The position numbers were made by a program, and so were the translations under genes. DNA of 64,000 nt from Gymnorhina tibicen. Lineage: Eukaryota > Chordata > Aves > Passeriformes > Artamidae. Positions 1-10,870 of the stretch are shown here, piece by piece. The DNA lies in the NCBI GenBank assembly GCA_013399875.1, contig VXAZ01007727.1, positions 288,956 through 352,955 of the forward strand. The letters run 5' to 3'. A model generated the notes under the pieces. The model worked only from the letters and a program-made list of their open reading frames with translations. It made no database searches and was not told the origin of the DNA. The stretch's first letter is position 1. Every line of letters starts with the position of its first letter.

Positions 1-1528
1 TTTGCTTCTCCTTTCAAAAGTTTGAACTGAGTACTTTTCAATTTTACTTTATAAACTGTATTTTTGAATCCATTCCCTCTGAGTCTATTAACGGGAATGG
101 ATATAAAAGAGAACAAGCAGGCAAAAATTGGCACTGGTGAAATTATATCACCAAATGTATATAATGATCTTGTAAAAGCTGTTCCCTGGCTTCCCTGACA
201 TCTTGTTTGCACATTTCAACATGTTATCATGGGATTTGCAAAGGTGTCACATCACAAAATAAAAAGCCTTTGTTAATTAATGAGAGGCAACCTGTAACAT
301 GGCTGGGTTGAGGCTGAGGATTTTTGTGCTCTGGATTCCAGGCGATAAACCTTTGCACTTGACATAATTTTGGTGATACCGAGCAACACATATTTGATGT
401 TACAAACTGTCGCCTCTTCTCAACCTCTACATGCCAACAAATTTGATAAGCATCATATTTCAATCTTTAACAGAGTTAATCTTTAAACTTATTGCTTTGG
501 CTGAAGTCTTTCGAAGCTTTGCACGGTGATAGTGATTTGACCAATGTGAATATATGTGATCAAGCCTGAATTTCTCCCTTGCATGGGTTTTCTTGGCATT
601 GTCATGTGGTGCTTGTTGTTATATCTAATTTCCTTACATGAAAGGATTCGGACTCTTCCTATGGCCTTAATATTAGTTTGGATATGGAAAGGGATGGCTC
701 AGTGTCAAGCGGCTGAACAGTTGCTGAATTCAGTCCCTGAACTCTGATGCTAGAGCAAGAAGTTCTGGACAGCTTTGGACAGTTAGTCTAAAGCTAATTT
801 ATTCTCTCCTTAAACAAACAACCTCATTTAGTAATATAGGTCTGATTGCAAGACTAAGTGTAAGTTCTGAAACAGAAAAGTTTTCTCATCTGCAGAATAT
901 AGTGGGTAATGGTGATCAGTTATAGCACTGCAAGATTCAGACACTCCCGCATAGGTAATTTTTAATGTATATACTTCTAATACCTCTCAAAGAGAGGTTT
1001 TCATTTTAAAAGAACAAAACTCTGGACTGTGTCTGTCTACCTGAGTAGTGGCCTTGCTTACTAGAACCTGTAATGTTGTCAGCTGATTGCTCTGATGCAC
1101 AGAGGTGACACCTCACTGCTACTGACGTGCTGAAGAGAATTTAGAAACCCTGTTCAGAATGTCCTTGCACACACACACCACCCCAGTAACGCAAGTATTA
1201 CAGCTACCCTAACAGCATTTAACTTGGGTTCTAGAGCTTTATTGATAAATTCTTCACATTAAAATAGTAAGGTGTAGTAAGCTGAAATATACTAAGAATA
1301 AAATTTTGTCGATTGAGAGGAAGTGGGTGTGGAATCAGGCTGCATCAGGGGCTTCTAACATAGGGATGGCTACAGAACTTGCCTTTGCTGATGTCTCTGT
1401 CATAGCAGAAGGCAGGAGAAAGAGGCTTTTAGGACCTACAAAAAATCTGAAAGGCAGGTAGAAAAATTACTTGGGCATTAATCAAATTCTAACAGAGATA
1501 AGCAGAAAATAATTAAAGGAGGTATAGG
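1..1528. other. Non-coding single-copy stretch, no gene seen
   Basis: No supported gene. The longest reading frames here are under 80 codons and have no recognisable motif. The DNA is AT-rich with ordinary composition and a short CA run near 1168-1182. I see no repeat boundaries or RNA gene. Confidence 0.6.
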
Positions 1529-1612
1529 GAGAAGAGAAGAGAGAAGAGAAGAGAAGAGAAGAGAAGAGAAGAGAAGAGAAGAGAAGAGAAGAGAAGAGAA
1601 GAGAAGAGAAGA
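1529..1612. repeat. (GAGAA)n pentanucleotide microsatellite
   Basis: Positions 1541-1610 hold fourteen uninterrupted GAGAA units. A less regular lead-in of the same purine motif begins near 1529. One strand is entirely purine across the array, a composition that can form triplex DNA and is usually length-variable between individuals. It lies in otherwise unique DNA, followed by a short A-run at about 1627-1638. Confidence 0.97.
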
Positions 1613-3369
1613 ACAAATTTCAAGTTAAAAAAAAAAAATTTTGGCTGTGGCACAGAGGATGAGGAGTTCAGTTAATTATTCCCAGTCTTCCTTTCCAGGG
1701 TATTTCCACTGGCACTTTTGGGTATTTCATAGGCCAAATTCCACTGTGACAAATTTATATCCTTGGTTCTGCTACAGCTTTAGTGAATAATGTACCTGTC
1801 TTGAGCAATGTGCTGTTGGGGCTGTCAGCAGCCACGAGGTTGTTTTTCCACTCATCTGGCTGAACTTCAGCTCATGTGGAAGTGCTGTTCCCTGTTTCCT
1901 GTTCTCTGCAGATTTGGTTTGCCATATGGCAAATGACAAATCAAGTACAGGTAGCAGCTCACAAATGGAGACAGGTACTTCCATCCTTAGTATTTTTTTT
2001 TGAGGATTTTCAATGTCTTAATTCATTTGGTCCCCAGCATTCCCTCTCTCTACCTGTCCTTAATGTGTGGAAGTTATTGACATTTCCTCATGGCCTTATG
2101 GGCAAAATTTTTGTGTTTTCAGTGATGTTCAGTTTCAAATTCTCCTCCAGGTCACAGTGAAGAACACGTGAAATGGGACCAACCTCTGTATGTATTTAAA
2201 CATGCAGGTTGTTCACATACACCCGGAACAGCTCCTGGCCAGTTCTGCTGTGGTTTTTGCCAGCCTACAGGACTGCCTGGCACAAGGAGCTGCTGCATCA
2301 GAAACCAGAAAAGACTCTTCAAAGCGGTAACGTCAGAGGCAGGGTCATGGCCAGGACACCAGGTAATTGTGCAGGTTCACCGAGTTGCCTCGAGAACTCC
2401 AACAAATTAGGAACAGTCTGCAAACAGGAGTGGAAGGTAAAACCAGCACTGCCTGCCCTTCAGTGCGAGGTGACTGCACCTTGCAGGCAGGAAGCCAAAC
2501 CCAGACACTGTGTCTCACTTAAGTAATTTGGTGTAGTCAGAGTGCATCATTAAACTGAGAACATCTGCTTGTTAGCATGGCAGGACAAATAAGCAACAGT
2601 TATTTGAGAACTTCATAAAATGTGTTTCACAGGAAGACAGGAAAGGCCCGGTAAAGTTTCTTCTTTCCTCATAGAGCTTGCAGCAACTCTCACACGTGAA
2701 GGTATTTTGTGTTCCATTCCTAATAAAAGTCTGGCAGTTCAGCCTCCTTCCTAGATGCAGCCTGAACCTGTAAATTTATCAGCCATGCAGCACCAAGGGA
2801 AAATAATATTATAGATCTTGTAACCTTTGTGATAGTTACCTGACAAGCCAGATTACCAAATATCTCAGGAAGGAAGGCTGATATGACTGACATCCACCAA
2901 GTTCCTCCAGTGTTTCTCCCTTTTATGCAGGAAGAGCTTGTTTTTAGCAGAAGATGCTGTAGGGATGGTGTTCTCATAAAATGTGAGGCTAAATGTTGAG
3001 TAATGCACCTATAAACAGAAAGTAATTAGTTAATATGTGTTCTTGGATAATTACAATAAGACAGGACAGCAGTGTTTGACTAAATTGTTCAGAGAAACAC
3101 TCAGCTCTGGCTTTTCAAAAGCATCTGAATGTATTTTAATTCGACAAAATGTTTCCATTTGAAGTTAGAGCTCTTTTAAGGCATCTTTTGGAAAGGTTAA
3201 TGTAGGTATGAGTGGTCCGAATAATATACTGCACATGAATTCCCAGATTGATTGTACTAATGTTCCTCATTTGTAGTTTTTAAGAGAAACAAAGCAGTAA
3301 AGGGATGCTGCTGCCATGGGTCTGTAATTGTCTGAAGAAGAAGAAACAGCAGATTGGTGTAAATGGGTG
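1613..3369. other. Non-coding single-copy stretch, no gene seen
   Basis: Only short overlapping frames (about 105 codons at most, 2209-2526) with no recognisable domain. I see no repeat family, CpG cluster or RNA gene. It may be intronic or intergenic; the sequence does not tell which. Confidence 0.55.
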
Positions 3370-4062
3370 TAGAGTCACAGAGGAGGTCTGTAGTGAGGTT
3401 CTGCAGGGGTCTGTGCTGGAGATGACGAAGCCTGGTGATGTTATAAAGTTATCCTGTTATCCTGTTGATAAGGAAGAGGAAGGGCTGTATAGAAGCAGAG
3501 GAGGTTCTTACAGGCCTGTGACTGGGCAGTAAACCCGCAGATGAAATTCAGTGTAGATAAATACACAGTGGTACACACGGGGAGATACAGGCCCAGTTTT
3601 GTTCTGCACATGAAATGTGGGCTCTGAGCTGACCATTGCTGCTCTGGGGCAAGCCCTTGGGGGTTAGCTACTTCCATCAGCGCATCAGTGCTTGGCTGCA
3701 CTCGGAAAAGCAAACCCAATGAGAGGAATGGAGCACAAACCAGAAAACATCGGTTCAGCTCCACTGAACTCCAGCACCGGTGTCCAGGACACTCTGCTCA
3801 ACAAGAGCACAGCAGAGCAAACAGGACTGGAGAAAGGCAGCACAGCAAGCATGAGGAATGCTTTGGAGCAGTTTCCACGTAAGGAAGGGCTGAGTAAACT
3901 CGCGCTCCTCAGCTTAGAAATCAGGCGTGCTGGAGGGAGCAGCAGTCTGGGGAACTCCTTGCCAAAGGATGCTGTAAATGCAAAAAGTTTACTTGAATTC
4001 AAGAGCAGACTGAACAAGTATTTGCAAGGCAGATTCTTTGGGGATTCGCACACTGAAAAATA
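3370..4062 (+). mobile_element. Old, decayed CR1 LINE fragment (end of ORF2 plus 3' region)
   Basis: This is a sense-strand remnant of a CR1-clade retrotransposon, broken by indels and stops. At 3394-3420 the text GAGGTTCTGCAGGGGTCTGT matches the stretch that encodes the reverse transcriptase QGSVLG-type motif. At 3520-3575 the phrase GACTGGGCAGTAAA followed by GATGAAATTCAGTGTAGATA matches the later reverse transcriptase region of older CR1 families. GGGCTCTGAGCTGACCATT (near 3619) and the block at 3900-4040 (CTCAGCTTAGAAA, then GGGGAACTCCTTGCC and TTCAAGAGCAGACTGAACAA) match the segment before the 3' end. Divergence is high and about half the expected intervening sequence is missing, so this is an ancient, inactive copy. 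The boundaries are approximate. The subfamily would need a repeat-library alignment. Confidence 0.78.
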
Positions 4063-4635
4063 GCAACAAGCTCAGAAAATCACCTGAGCTGAAAATAGTG
4101 GAAAACAGGAATACATTTTGAGGTTTTTATAAAGCACAGGAAGGTTTTCTCATTACAATTAAACTGCGAAAAATTGCTGTGAGGCGAACACAACGTTCTC
4201 TCCTGATGAAGTCTTTGCTTTGCTTTTAGTTTTGCTTGCAGCGTTTTAAAATGTATCAATAAATAAAACTGCTTTTGTTGTGAGATACACACATTTTCAT
4301 TTTCAAAATGGGCAGAGCTCATTTCTTTTCTCCATCAAAAGCCAAACATTGCCCAGGAGTTGAAAGGCATGAGGAAATCATTAGTAGCAAAGCAGAGAGC
4401 CTGTAAACCTTCAGGGCCCTCTGGAAGTGCAGTTTGGTAGCGGGGTACCTTTGTGTTTGAGAGGTGGACATGAATGCAAGAAATTCCCCAAGCTGCCCAT
4501 GGGTGTCCAGGCTGCTGACCAGGACCTGCTTAACCAGGAACACTTTCTCACTGCATCTCAGCCCTCCTTGAGCAGAACTCTCTCAGGCACTGCTTCTTTT
4601 CCTCTGCACACTCCTTGTTTCACTGGGGTTGCATC

Positions 4636-4700
4636 AGGAGTCTCACCACCCTCACAGTAAGGAATTCCTTCCTTATATCTAATCTACTTGATTTTAACAC
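4636..4700 (-). mobile_element. Short antisense CR1 LINE fragment
   Basis: The plus strand reads TCTCACCACCCTCACAGTAA and then GGAATTCCTTCCTTATATCT, the reverse complement of the well-known CR1 3' segment in which a run for 'aagaaattctttactgtgagggtggtgaga' occurs. The match fades at about 4630 and after about 4700. It is a small truncated piece on the strand opposite to the older CR1 at 3370-4062, so it is a separate insertion. It has no coding potential. Confidence 0.7.
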
Positions 4701-7200
4701 AGCCAGGCTTGCTCACACGAAGTTGGAAAACCTCTTCCCTGCCAAGCCTGTCTAATGCCTAAGTGTTTACAGTCGCAGCAATCCTGGGGCACTTTGCTTA
4801 GGATTCATCCCAATGGGAAGCAAGTCTTTGGAAGCATTAATAAAATCAGGAGCAAAGCTGATGTCTTTTACAATCAAGTGTTTTGTACCATTAATGTTAT
4901 TTTTTCCTTTAGAAATTGATTTCAAACCATGGAAGAGCAGTGTCTACCTCTACCCCAGCTGGAACCATCACATGACCAGAAATATGTGTGAGAATTACTG
5001 ACAGACCTATTACATATTTTTGGAGTGTGTGTGGCCCCCTGAGACTGAATTTGAGGCAGAAAGATGAATTACAACGTCTGATCTAGTTATCAGCTGCGGC
5101 ACAGCCCCCTTGCCTGATGCGGGTGCCTCAATTTCCCCTCTGTGGGAGCGTGACAATTAAACTGCCTGTCTTCAAGCCCTGGCCCTGTCACTGTAGCCCG
5201 TGGTCTGTTTGGGGGAATGGCTGTCTCGGTGTGTCCTTGTGCAGATGGCTTCGCTCCTGACTGGGAACTTGGGGCATAACACTGGATATAACATTATGTA
5301 AATACTGCAGTCACAAAAAAGTCTTTATTGCATTCATGATTCTACCCTAGAGGCTTTTTCTTTGGCTGAGATTTGATGAAAGCATTATCATCTGTCTTAC
5401 ACGGACCTCCAGAGCTTTACAGTAGCTCGATCTAGTGGGGAAATAAATTTTAGGAAAATAATAAATCCTGACACTGCAGCGCCAACAGAGGCAAAAGCAT
5501 TGAGAGTGTCTGTGGTTGAGAGCAGAGTTAAAATTGCCTGATGGTCGTGGTGTCCTTTCGGAGATCTGTAAAATATCAGCGCGTTACCTGTGAGTCATGC
5601 CTGGCACTCAGAGCCCCACGTCCTGCCCCAAAGGATTGCCCCGTTCCCTGTCTAGGGAAATACCTGGCTTCTGAGGTTACAGCAGCGCAGTAATTTAGAA
5701 GGAAAGCTGAGCTCTCAAAAGCTAAAGCTAATTTTCAGGCCTGGCTGTCATTCATCGAGGGCGCGTTCCCACACAAAGCCCGGCCAACAAAGGGATCCTT
5801 GCACTGCGCACACCGCATTCCCCTGCCTCCCCCTCTCACTGGGGTAAAGATGCCTCTTTGTGCTGGAGATAAGTGAAGAAGGAGGATTTACAGGACAACA
5901 GTAAGCTATACCAGGGACATCTCAGCTGTAATTAAATCCTTTATTCACATTGGCTCCCAGTGTGGGCCATATTAGCAGCCCAATGGCACACACTGTGGAA
6001 CGGTATAAAAAATACTGAAACAAACCTACTGAATCCAGGGAGCTTGGGCTGATTTCTTTCCCATACAGTAAATGAACCAACACTGTGGCTGAGGTTAAAG
6101 GAAGGTCGGTTTAACTCGCCGGGATTGCAGCTGGAGAAGGTTTTTTAGCTGTGTCTGGAAACATCTCCCTGACCTAAAACCCCGTAGTTTCAGTGTGCAA
6201 ATGTTGATCTTGCCCGCACGCTGAGCACCTTGGGGTAGAAGGGATTCCCTGCCAAGGAGTCTGCCTTGTGTCCCAGGGAAGAGGCTGAGGGATTTGTGCA
6301 TGTCCTGCCGCTGTTCTAACTTGCTGCCAAGTTACCATCACGTGGGTTCCCTAAATCAGGGTTTCAACATCTCTTTAAAACATCTCCTTTAGCTTGCCTG
6401 CAGTGCATTGGAGGCCACGTGGGGGTCCAGGTGAACTCCGTGGCTTTGAGTGTGAAAACAAACTTAAAAATCCTGAGCATTCCCTCCTGGTCTTTGAATC
6501 TCTGGCTCCAGTAATAATTAAAGATCAGTTTTCCTGTGGAGTTGGAGGTTTACTCTGGGAGGGGCTGTGGCTTTGGGTGAACAGTAGGTTCTCTTTCTAC
6601 CTTTTCTAAATTGCCTTTAATTACAAAACTCACTAAGTAGCCAGCAACAGTGAAATCCCCAGGAGTTCCAAATAGCTGCCATGTGTCTTTTTCTCACACT
6701 TGCAGAGATTTAGGACGTCTGCCAAAGTCATACAGCAATAAAGGAGCTTAAATATATTAAATGAAATAATATGCCATCAAAGCTTAGAGTGCCCTCTCCT
6801 CCAGTCCTACTGCTTTATCTGCTCTTCTCCCTCTCCTGACACCCTCTACCTCCATGCTCCATTGTTTGTAGTTGTCTGTTCTTTATTTTCTCTCTCATGT
6901 TTCTTTTTTACCCCTTCTTTTGGGAAGAGAAATAGACAAACTGAGGGACCCCAGCCTGCTACCTTCACCAAGTTCTTTGCTGCTGCTGTGTCTTTTCATA
7001 CATAAGTGTGTATTCCTTAGTTTTCTTTCACTGTGCCCTTCCTATTCCTTCCTTAACTCCTCTCCATCACATCCTCGTCTTCCATTCTTCACTCCCGCAT
7101 ATTTCATGTTGCCCTCCCTGCTTTTGCTGGCTACACCCAGTGTAGGTGAGAGTGTGGCTGGCGGGTTTGCACACACACATTGACCTGAGCCACCCGTCTG
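4701..7200. other. Non-coding stretch with a mildly CpG-enriched middle
   Basis: No gene seen. Positions about 5560-5840 contain more CpG than the surroundings, for example AGCGCGTTACC near 5578 and GAGGGCGCGTTCCC near 5757. The rest is AT-rich. The region 6800-7130 is pyrimidine-rich on the plus strand, which produces a long leucine/serine-rich frame (6872-7183) that I regard as a composition artefact. Confidence 0.5.
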
Positions 7201-7219
7201 AAGCCCGTGTGAGTGTTTC

Positions 7220-7400
7220 TCTGTGTGCTCATCTGTAACTGATTGGCCCCGATTTCTGGGCCGCGGTGCTGCGGGTACTCCCATCCACGCTTTGTTCTGT
7301 GCAATTACTGTGATTACATGGGCAGTTGTGCTAATTGTGCAGTGTACAGATGACTCATTAGTTCTGCAATTATGCGTTTTCCTGAAGAGCTGCTGTGGAG
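7220..7400. promoter_or_regulatory. Candidate conserved enhancer block rich in homeodomain-type motifs
   Basis: Within about 80 bases there are GCAATTACTG (7301-7310), TGATTACATG (7311-7320), CTAATTGTGC (7331-7340), an exact AP-1 site TGACTCA (7351-7357) and the palindromic GCAATTATGC (7366-7375). Just upstream is a small CpG patch (GGGCCGCGGTGCTGCGG, 7258-7274). Such a mix of dense TAATT cores and unusual k-mers without coding structure is typical of vertebrate developmental enhancers. That is inference; conservation was not tested. Confidence 0.3.
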
Positions 7401-10400
7401 GGGGGCCTGATAATAGTTTGGCAGTCTGAAATCTGACCTTTGCTTGTTTATCGTTTCACCGTGAGTAGCTTGAAGGCCAAGTGCTTCTTTTTAGCACTGA
7501 AAATGAAGCATTTTTTGTTCAGCCTGAGACTCCAGCCATGGATAGTGGTTCCAGCTGTCCTGCAGAGAGGCTCCATGTGAGCACACAGATAAGAGTGCTG
7601 GATGTGGCCCCAGTTTGGAAAGATGTGTGCGCCTTGCTCGGAGCACTTGAGTTGTCCCACTGAAGTCAGCGGAGTTATTTCTGTTACTGAGGAATAGAAG
7701 TGACTTAAGTCACTTCCTGAATGTGGCACCTAATGGAGCTGACAGATTTTCTTCCTGAAGCAGTGGCCTTTCTTACACTACAGCTGTTGCTGGATGTGAA
7801 ATCTCACTTTTTCTAACATATCCTGGGAGGAGGAGATTAGGAGGTGTCAAATTTACCTTCCCAGCTGTTACTTTACACCAGTTGTTTGTGAGAAACATGG
7901 CAAAAAGAAAAAAAATCAGAAAAAAAGGATTTCTGAGCCTGTCATCCAGTTTTCCCAAACCACCTGCCTGAGGGCATCTCCCAGCTCCTGTATGAGACCA
8001 GGAAGGGGGAATTAGTCAGGTTATACTGACCGCGAAAGGGAGAACAGATCTGCTCAAAGATACTGCTTGGTCAAAAGGATGCAGTGATAAGATAGGAGAC
8101 ATGTGAGTCTGGAGAGATGATGCAGACACCTGTGGCCAGATGGGAACAGAGCTAATACCCCACTTAATGCGAGTGTTTGGGGCTCAGCTGATAAGCAGGG
8201 AAAATGGAAAAGAACTTTGCACTGTAATTTTCCAGCAAAATTGGGCTATAATATTATTAAGGCTCTTGAGCCAGTCTTGTCCTGAGTGTGATTTCAGATT
8301 GAAGAGCTGGGTCAGACAGAGGAGTCCTGGTGCAAAAGTGGAAAATCAATTTTGAGTCAATTGTACCAGATTGAAGAAAAACAAGAACATGGAGAAAACC
8401 CCCTGTCTGTAATTTTTCGATGCTTTTCTTTGTCCTAATCTGAAAAGGAGAGGTGAGGACATGATAAAGACTCATTTCAAGCTAGTTTTCAGGTGATATG
8501 AGAGCTCAGCAGTAAGGGAAGTTTGCTGCTTCCTCAGAGCCGGACTTGGTGGCTTTGTCAGAACACTGTGTGCAAAGTTGACAAGTTTGACAGTTCCTGG
8601 GCAGGGTTATTTGGAAGGTTTTGGAAGGTTTGTCTCCTTATTTGAGCATACACAGTGATTTGAGTTTGGCTTCAGCTGTAGATTCCTTTTGTGATAAAGG
8701 GTCAATATATGAGTGGCATAGAACTATGATTAAAAAAATAAAAGTGGTGATTTTCTTCCTGTTTTTGAAAAGTAAAGGGCACACTTAAGGAACAAACAGC
8801 TGCCTACACTGTGTTCTTTAATATTGCTATGTCTTTTCATACATAGATATGTATTTATATATATGTTAAATAAGGTTTAATTTTTTTTTCCCAGATTAAC
8901 CTAAAATATTCCATGCCACAGGATGAAAATTAAGATATTTTAACATTATCAGAATCCCTTGCAGTTCATACTATGGGACACAATTTCATTAACATTAAAT
9001 GTTTTGAAATAGAGTGAATTTCATCTCCTGCTGGAAATGCTTCTAAGGTTTTCTAACCCACTTTTATTAACTTATATCCATTAAAAAATGATCATGCTAC
9101 ACTTTCCCATGTTATAAAGCTTGCAGCAACTGGCAGCAATGAGGTATTAACCCAGAATATGACTACATGAAGGGAAAGGCAAGAAACCAGAAACTTGAAA
9201 ATAATTCGCACAAAGAAAATTTTTGGCAAACCAACCCCAGATTTATTTTTGAGTAATGGGTTGTTTGTTTTATTATTGTTTGTTTGGATACTAGCAGCAG
9301 ATAGGAACCTGGATCAGAGCCTTCAGCAAGGCCCTCCTGTGATTGCTGCTCCACATCAGCCATGGAATTCTTCCAACATGATCCTACTTAAAAAGTTAGG
9401 GGAGAAAAAGTCTGCAATCCAGAGAAATTAGGGTGTCAGCAGTCACTGGCAATTATGTTAAGTGAGATATTGCACTATTTTTCCCATTGGCCTCTCTTCC
9501 AATTGCCAGAGGAACATCAGCAATAGCTTTACAAGATGTTTAGAAGTGAAAAGAATAAGCTGTGAACATATTTAAGAGAATATTTTTGATTCTTTCTCCG
9601 TTTCCAATAGTCATTGCTAGAAATGTCTGTTAGTATTTCTTAAGCTGCAGAAAGGCTTCTCCATCTTCAGTGGGCTGTACTCACACAGGGAAAGTACAGT
9701 GAAACTTTATATCTTCATCTGTGCAAAGATGATTGGTGACCCACTGACCTCAGTTTTCCATTTCTGGTCTTCTAGTGTTTGTGTCCGACTTGGGTTTTGT
9801 ATTTGGACCAGGAAAAATGAAGTTTAGCAAATTCTCCCTATCCTTTGGGAAGATGATTCCGCCATAATTTCTCCATGTCCATCCAACTGGAATGATTTTC
9901 TAATGCTTCTAGGTTTTCTTTATTAGAATTTCTGAACAACAAGTTAATCTATTTTTATGAACCTCTTGCAATTCCCTGCGTACAAACGTGAGCAATCAGG
10001 AGCCGATCCCAAAGGTCCTCTCTCACTTCTCTCATTACTTCTTGGCTTCACAAGTCTTTCCTGTCCTCGGAACCTTTTCTCCATCAGTTTGACTCTGTGT
10101 CTCTGTGAATTTTGACCCGAAATATTGGCAGGGCGAGGCTCGGAGGAGCTCCAAAACCAGGCACGAGGTCTGTACAATACCTGAGCTCCTCCCAGGGCCC
10201 CACCTGCCTTGCTGACACCTCTTTAATGAAAGGTGTGCCCACATCTGTCAGCTGCGATGGCAGCCTAAACTGGTGAGCAGACCCTTCAGCTCCTCAAAAT
10301 CCTTTGCTATTCCTGATTCCTGACCTTTTTGCCCCAGCCGACATCCCCTCTTTGTGACAACTAATTCTTCTGCTGAAAGCAGTGCAAGATACTTTGCAAA

Positions 10401-10419
10401 ATGAAAAGTTGTTGCCTTG
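7401..10419. other. Non-coding single-copy stretch, no gene seen
   Basis: No reading frame with recognisable content. A small direct repeat TTTGGAAGGT/TTTGGAAGGT occurs at about 8610-8630. Positions 8830-9110 are very AT-rich. I see no transposon ends or RNA genes. Confidence 0.5.
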
Positions 10420-10870
10420 CATCTGGCATGAGCCCGCGTGTGGATGACAAGGCACGGAGACATGTTCATGGCAGACATATCTCCCCTCCCATCTCTATCC
10501 CCGTGGATATGTGCTAATCGTTCGGTGGTTGCAGCCCTGACTTTTTGGCTGCCCCGGTATCAACTGACAAAAGACACGCATTAGCATGATCCCAGATTGT
10601 GTCTGTCACCCGAGGTCACGCAAGATAAGCCGCCAGCTGTCCGCTCCGCCCAGGCACGGTACATTGGACATTAATTAAACCGGATTCCGCGCGGCGCACA
10701 TGGGTTCGGGATGCCAAGATGCCTGGGCTGAGTCGGGCAAAACGGACTGGCGCAAATCGCTCCGCCAGTGCGAAACGCATTACAGCAGCTCCCAAATATT
10801 TTCAGAATCCGAGACATGAGGTTTAATAAATTAGAGGATAACCAGATAATTGATTTCTGACATGCTGGAG
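10420..10870. promoter_or_regulatory. CpG-rich block, candidate regulatory element or small CpG island
   Basis: By hand count there are roughly 27 CpG dinucleotides between about 10430 and 10785, far above the near-absence of CpG in the flanks. The densest point is TCCGCGCGGCGC at about 10686-10697. The block also carries the palindrome TTAATTAA (10671-10678), an E-box CAGCTG (near 10634), a nuclear-receptor-type half site AGGTCA (near 10614) and GCATTAGCATGAT (near 10579). It contains no long open frame or TATA box. It could be a conserved enhancer kept unmethylated, or the promoter of an unannotated non-coding transcript. Only its composition is directly seen. Confidence 0.4.

Noticed and set aside
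6872..7183. Leucine/serine/proline-rich frame of 103 codons
   Set aside because: Produced by a pyrimidine-rich tract; no signal peptide context or homologous family recognised.
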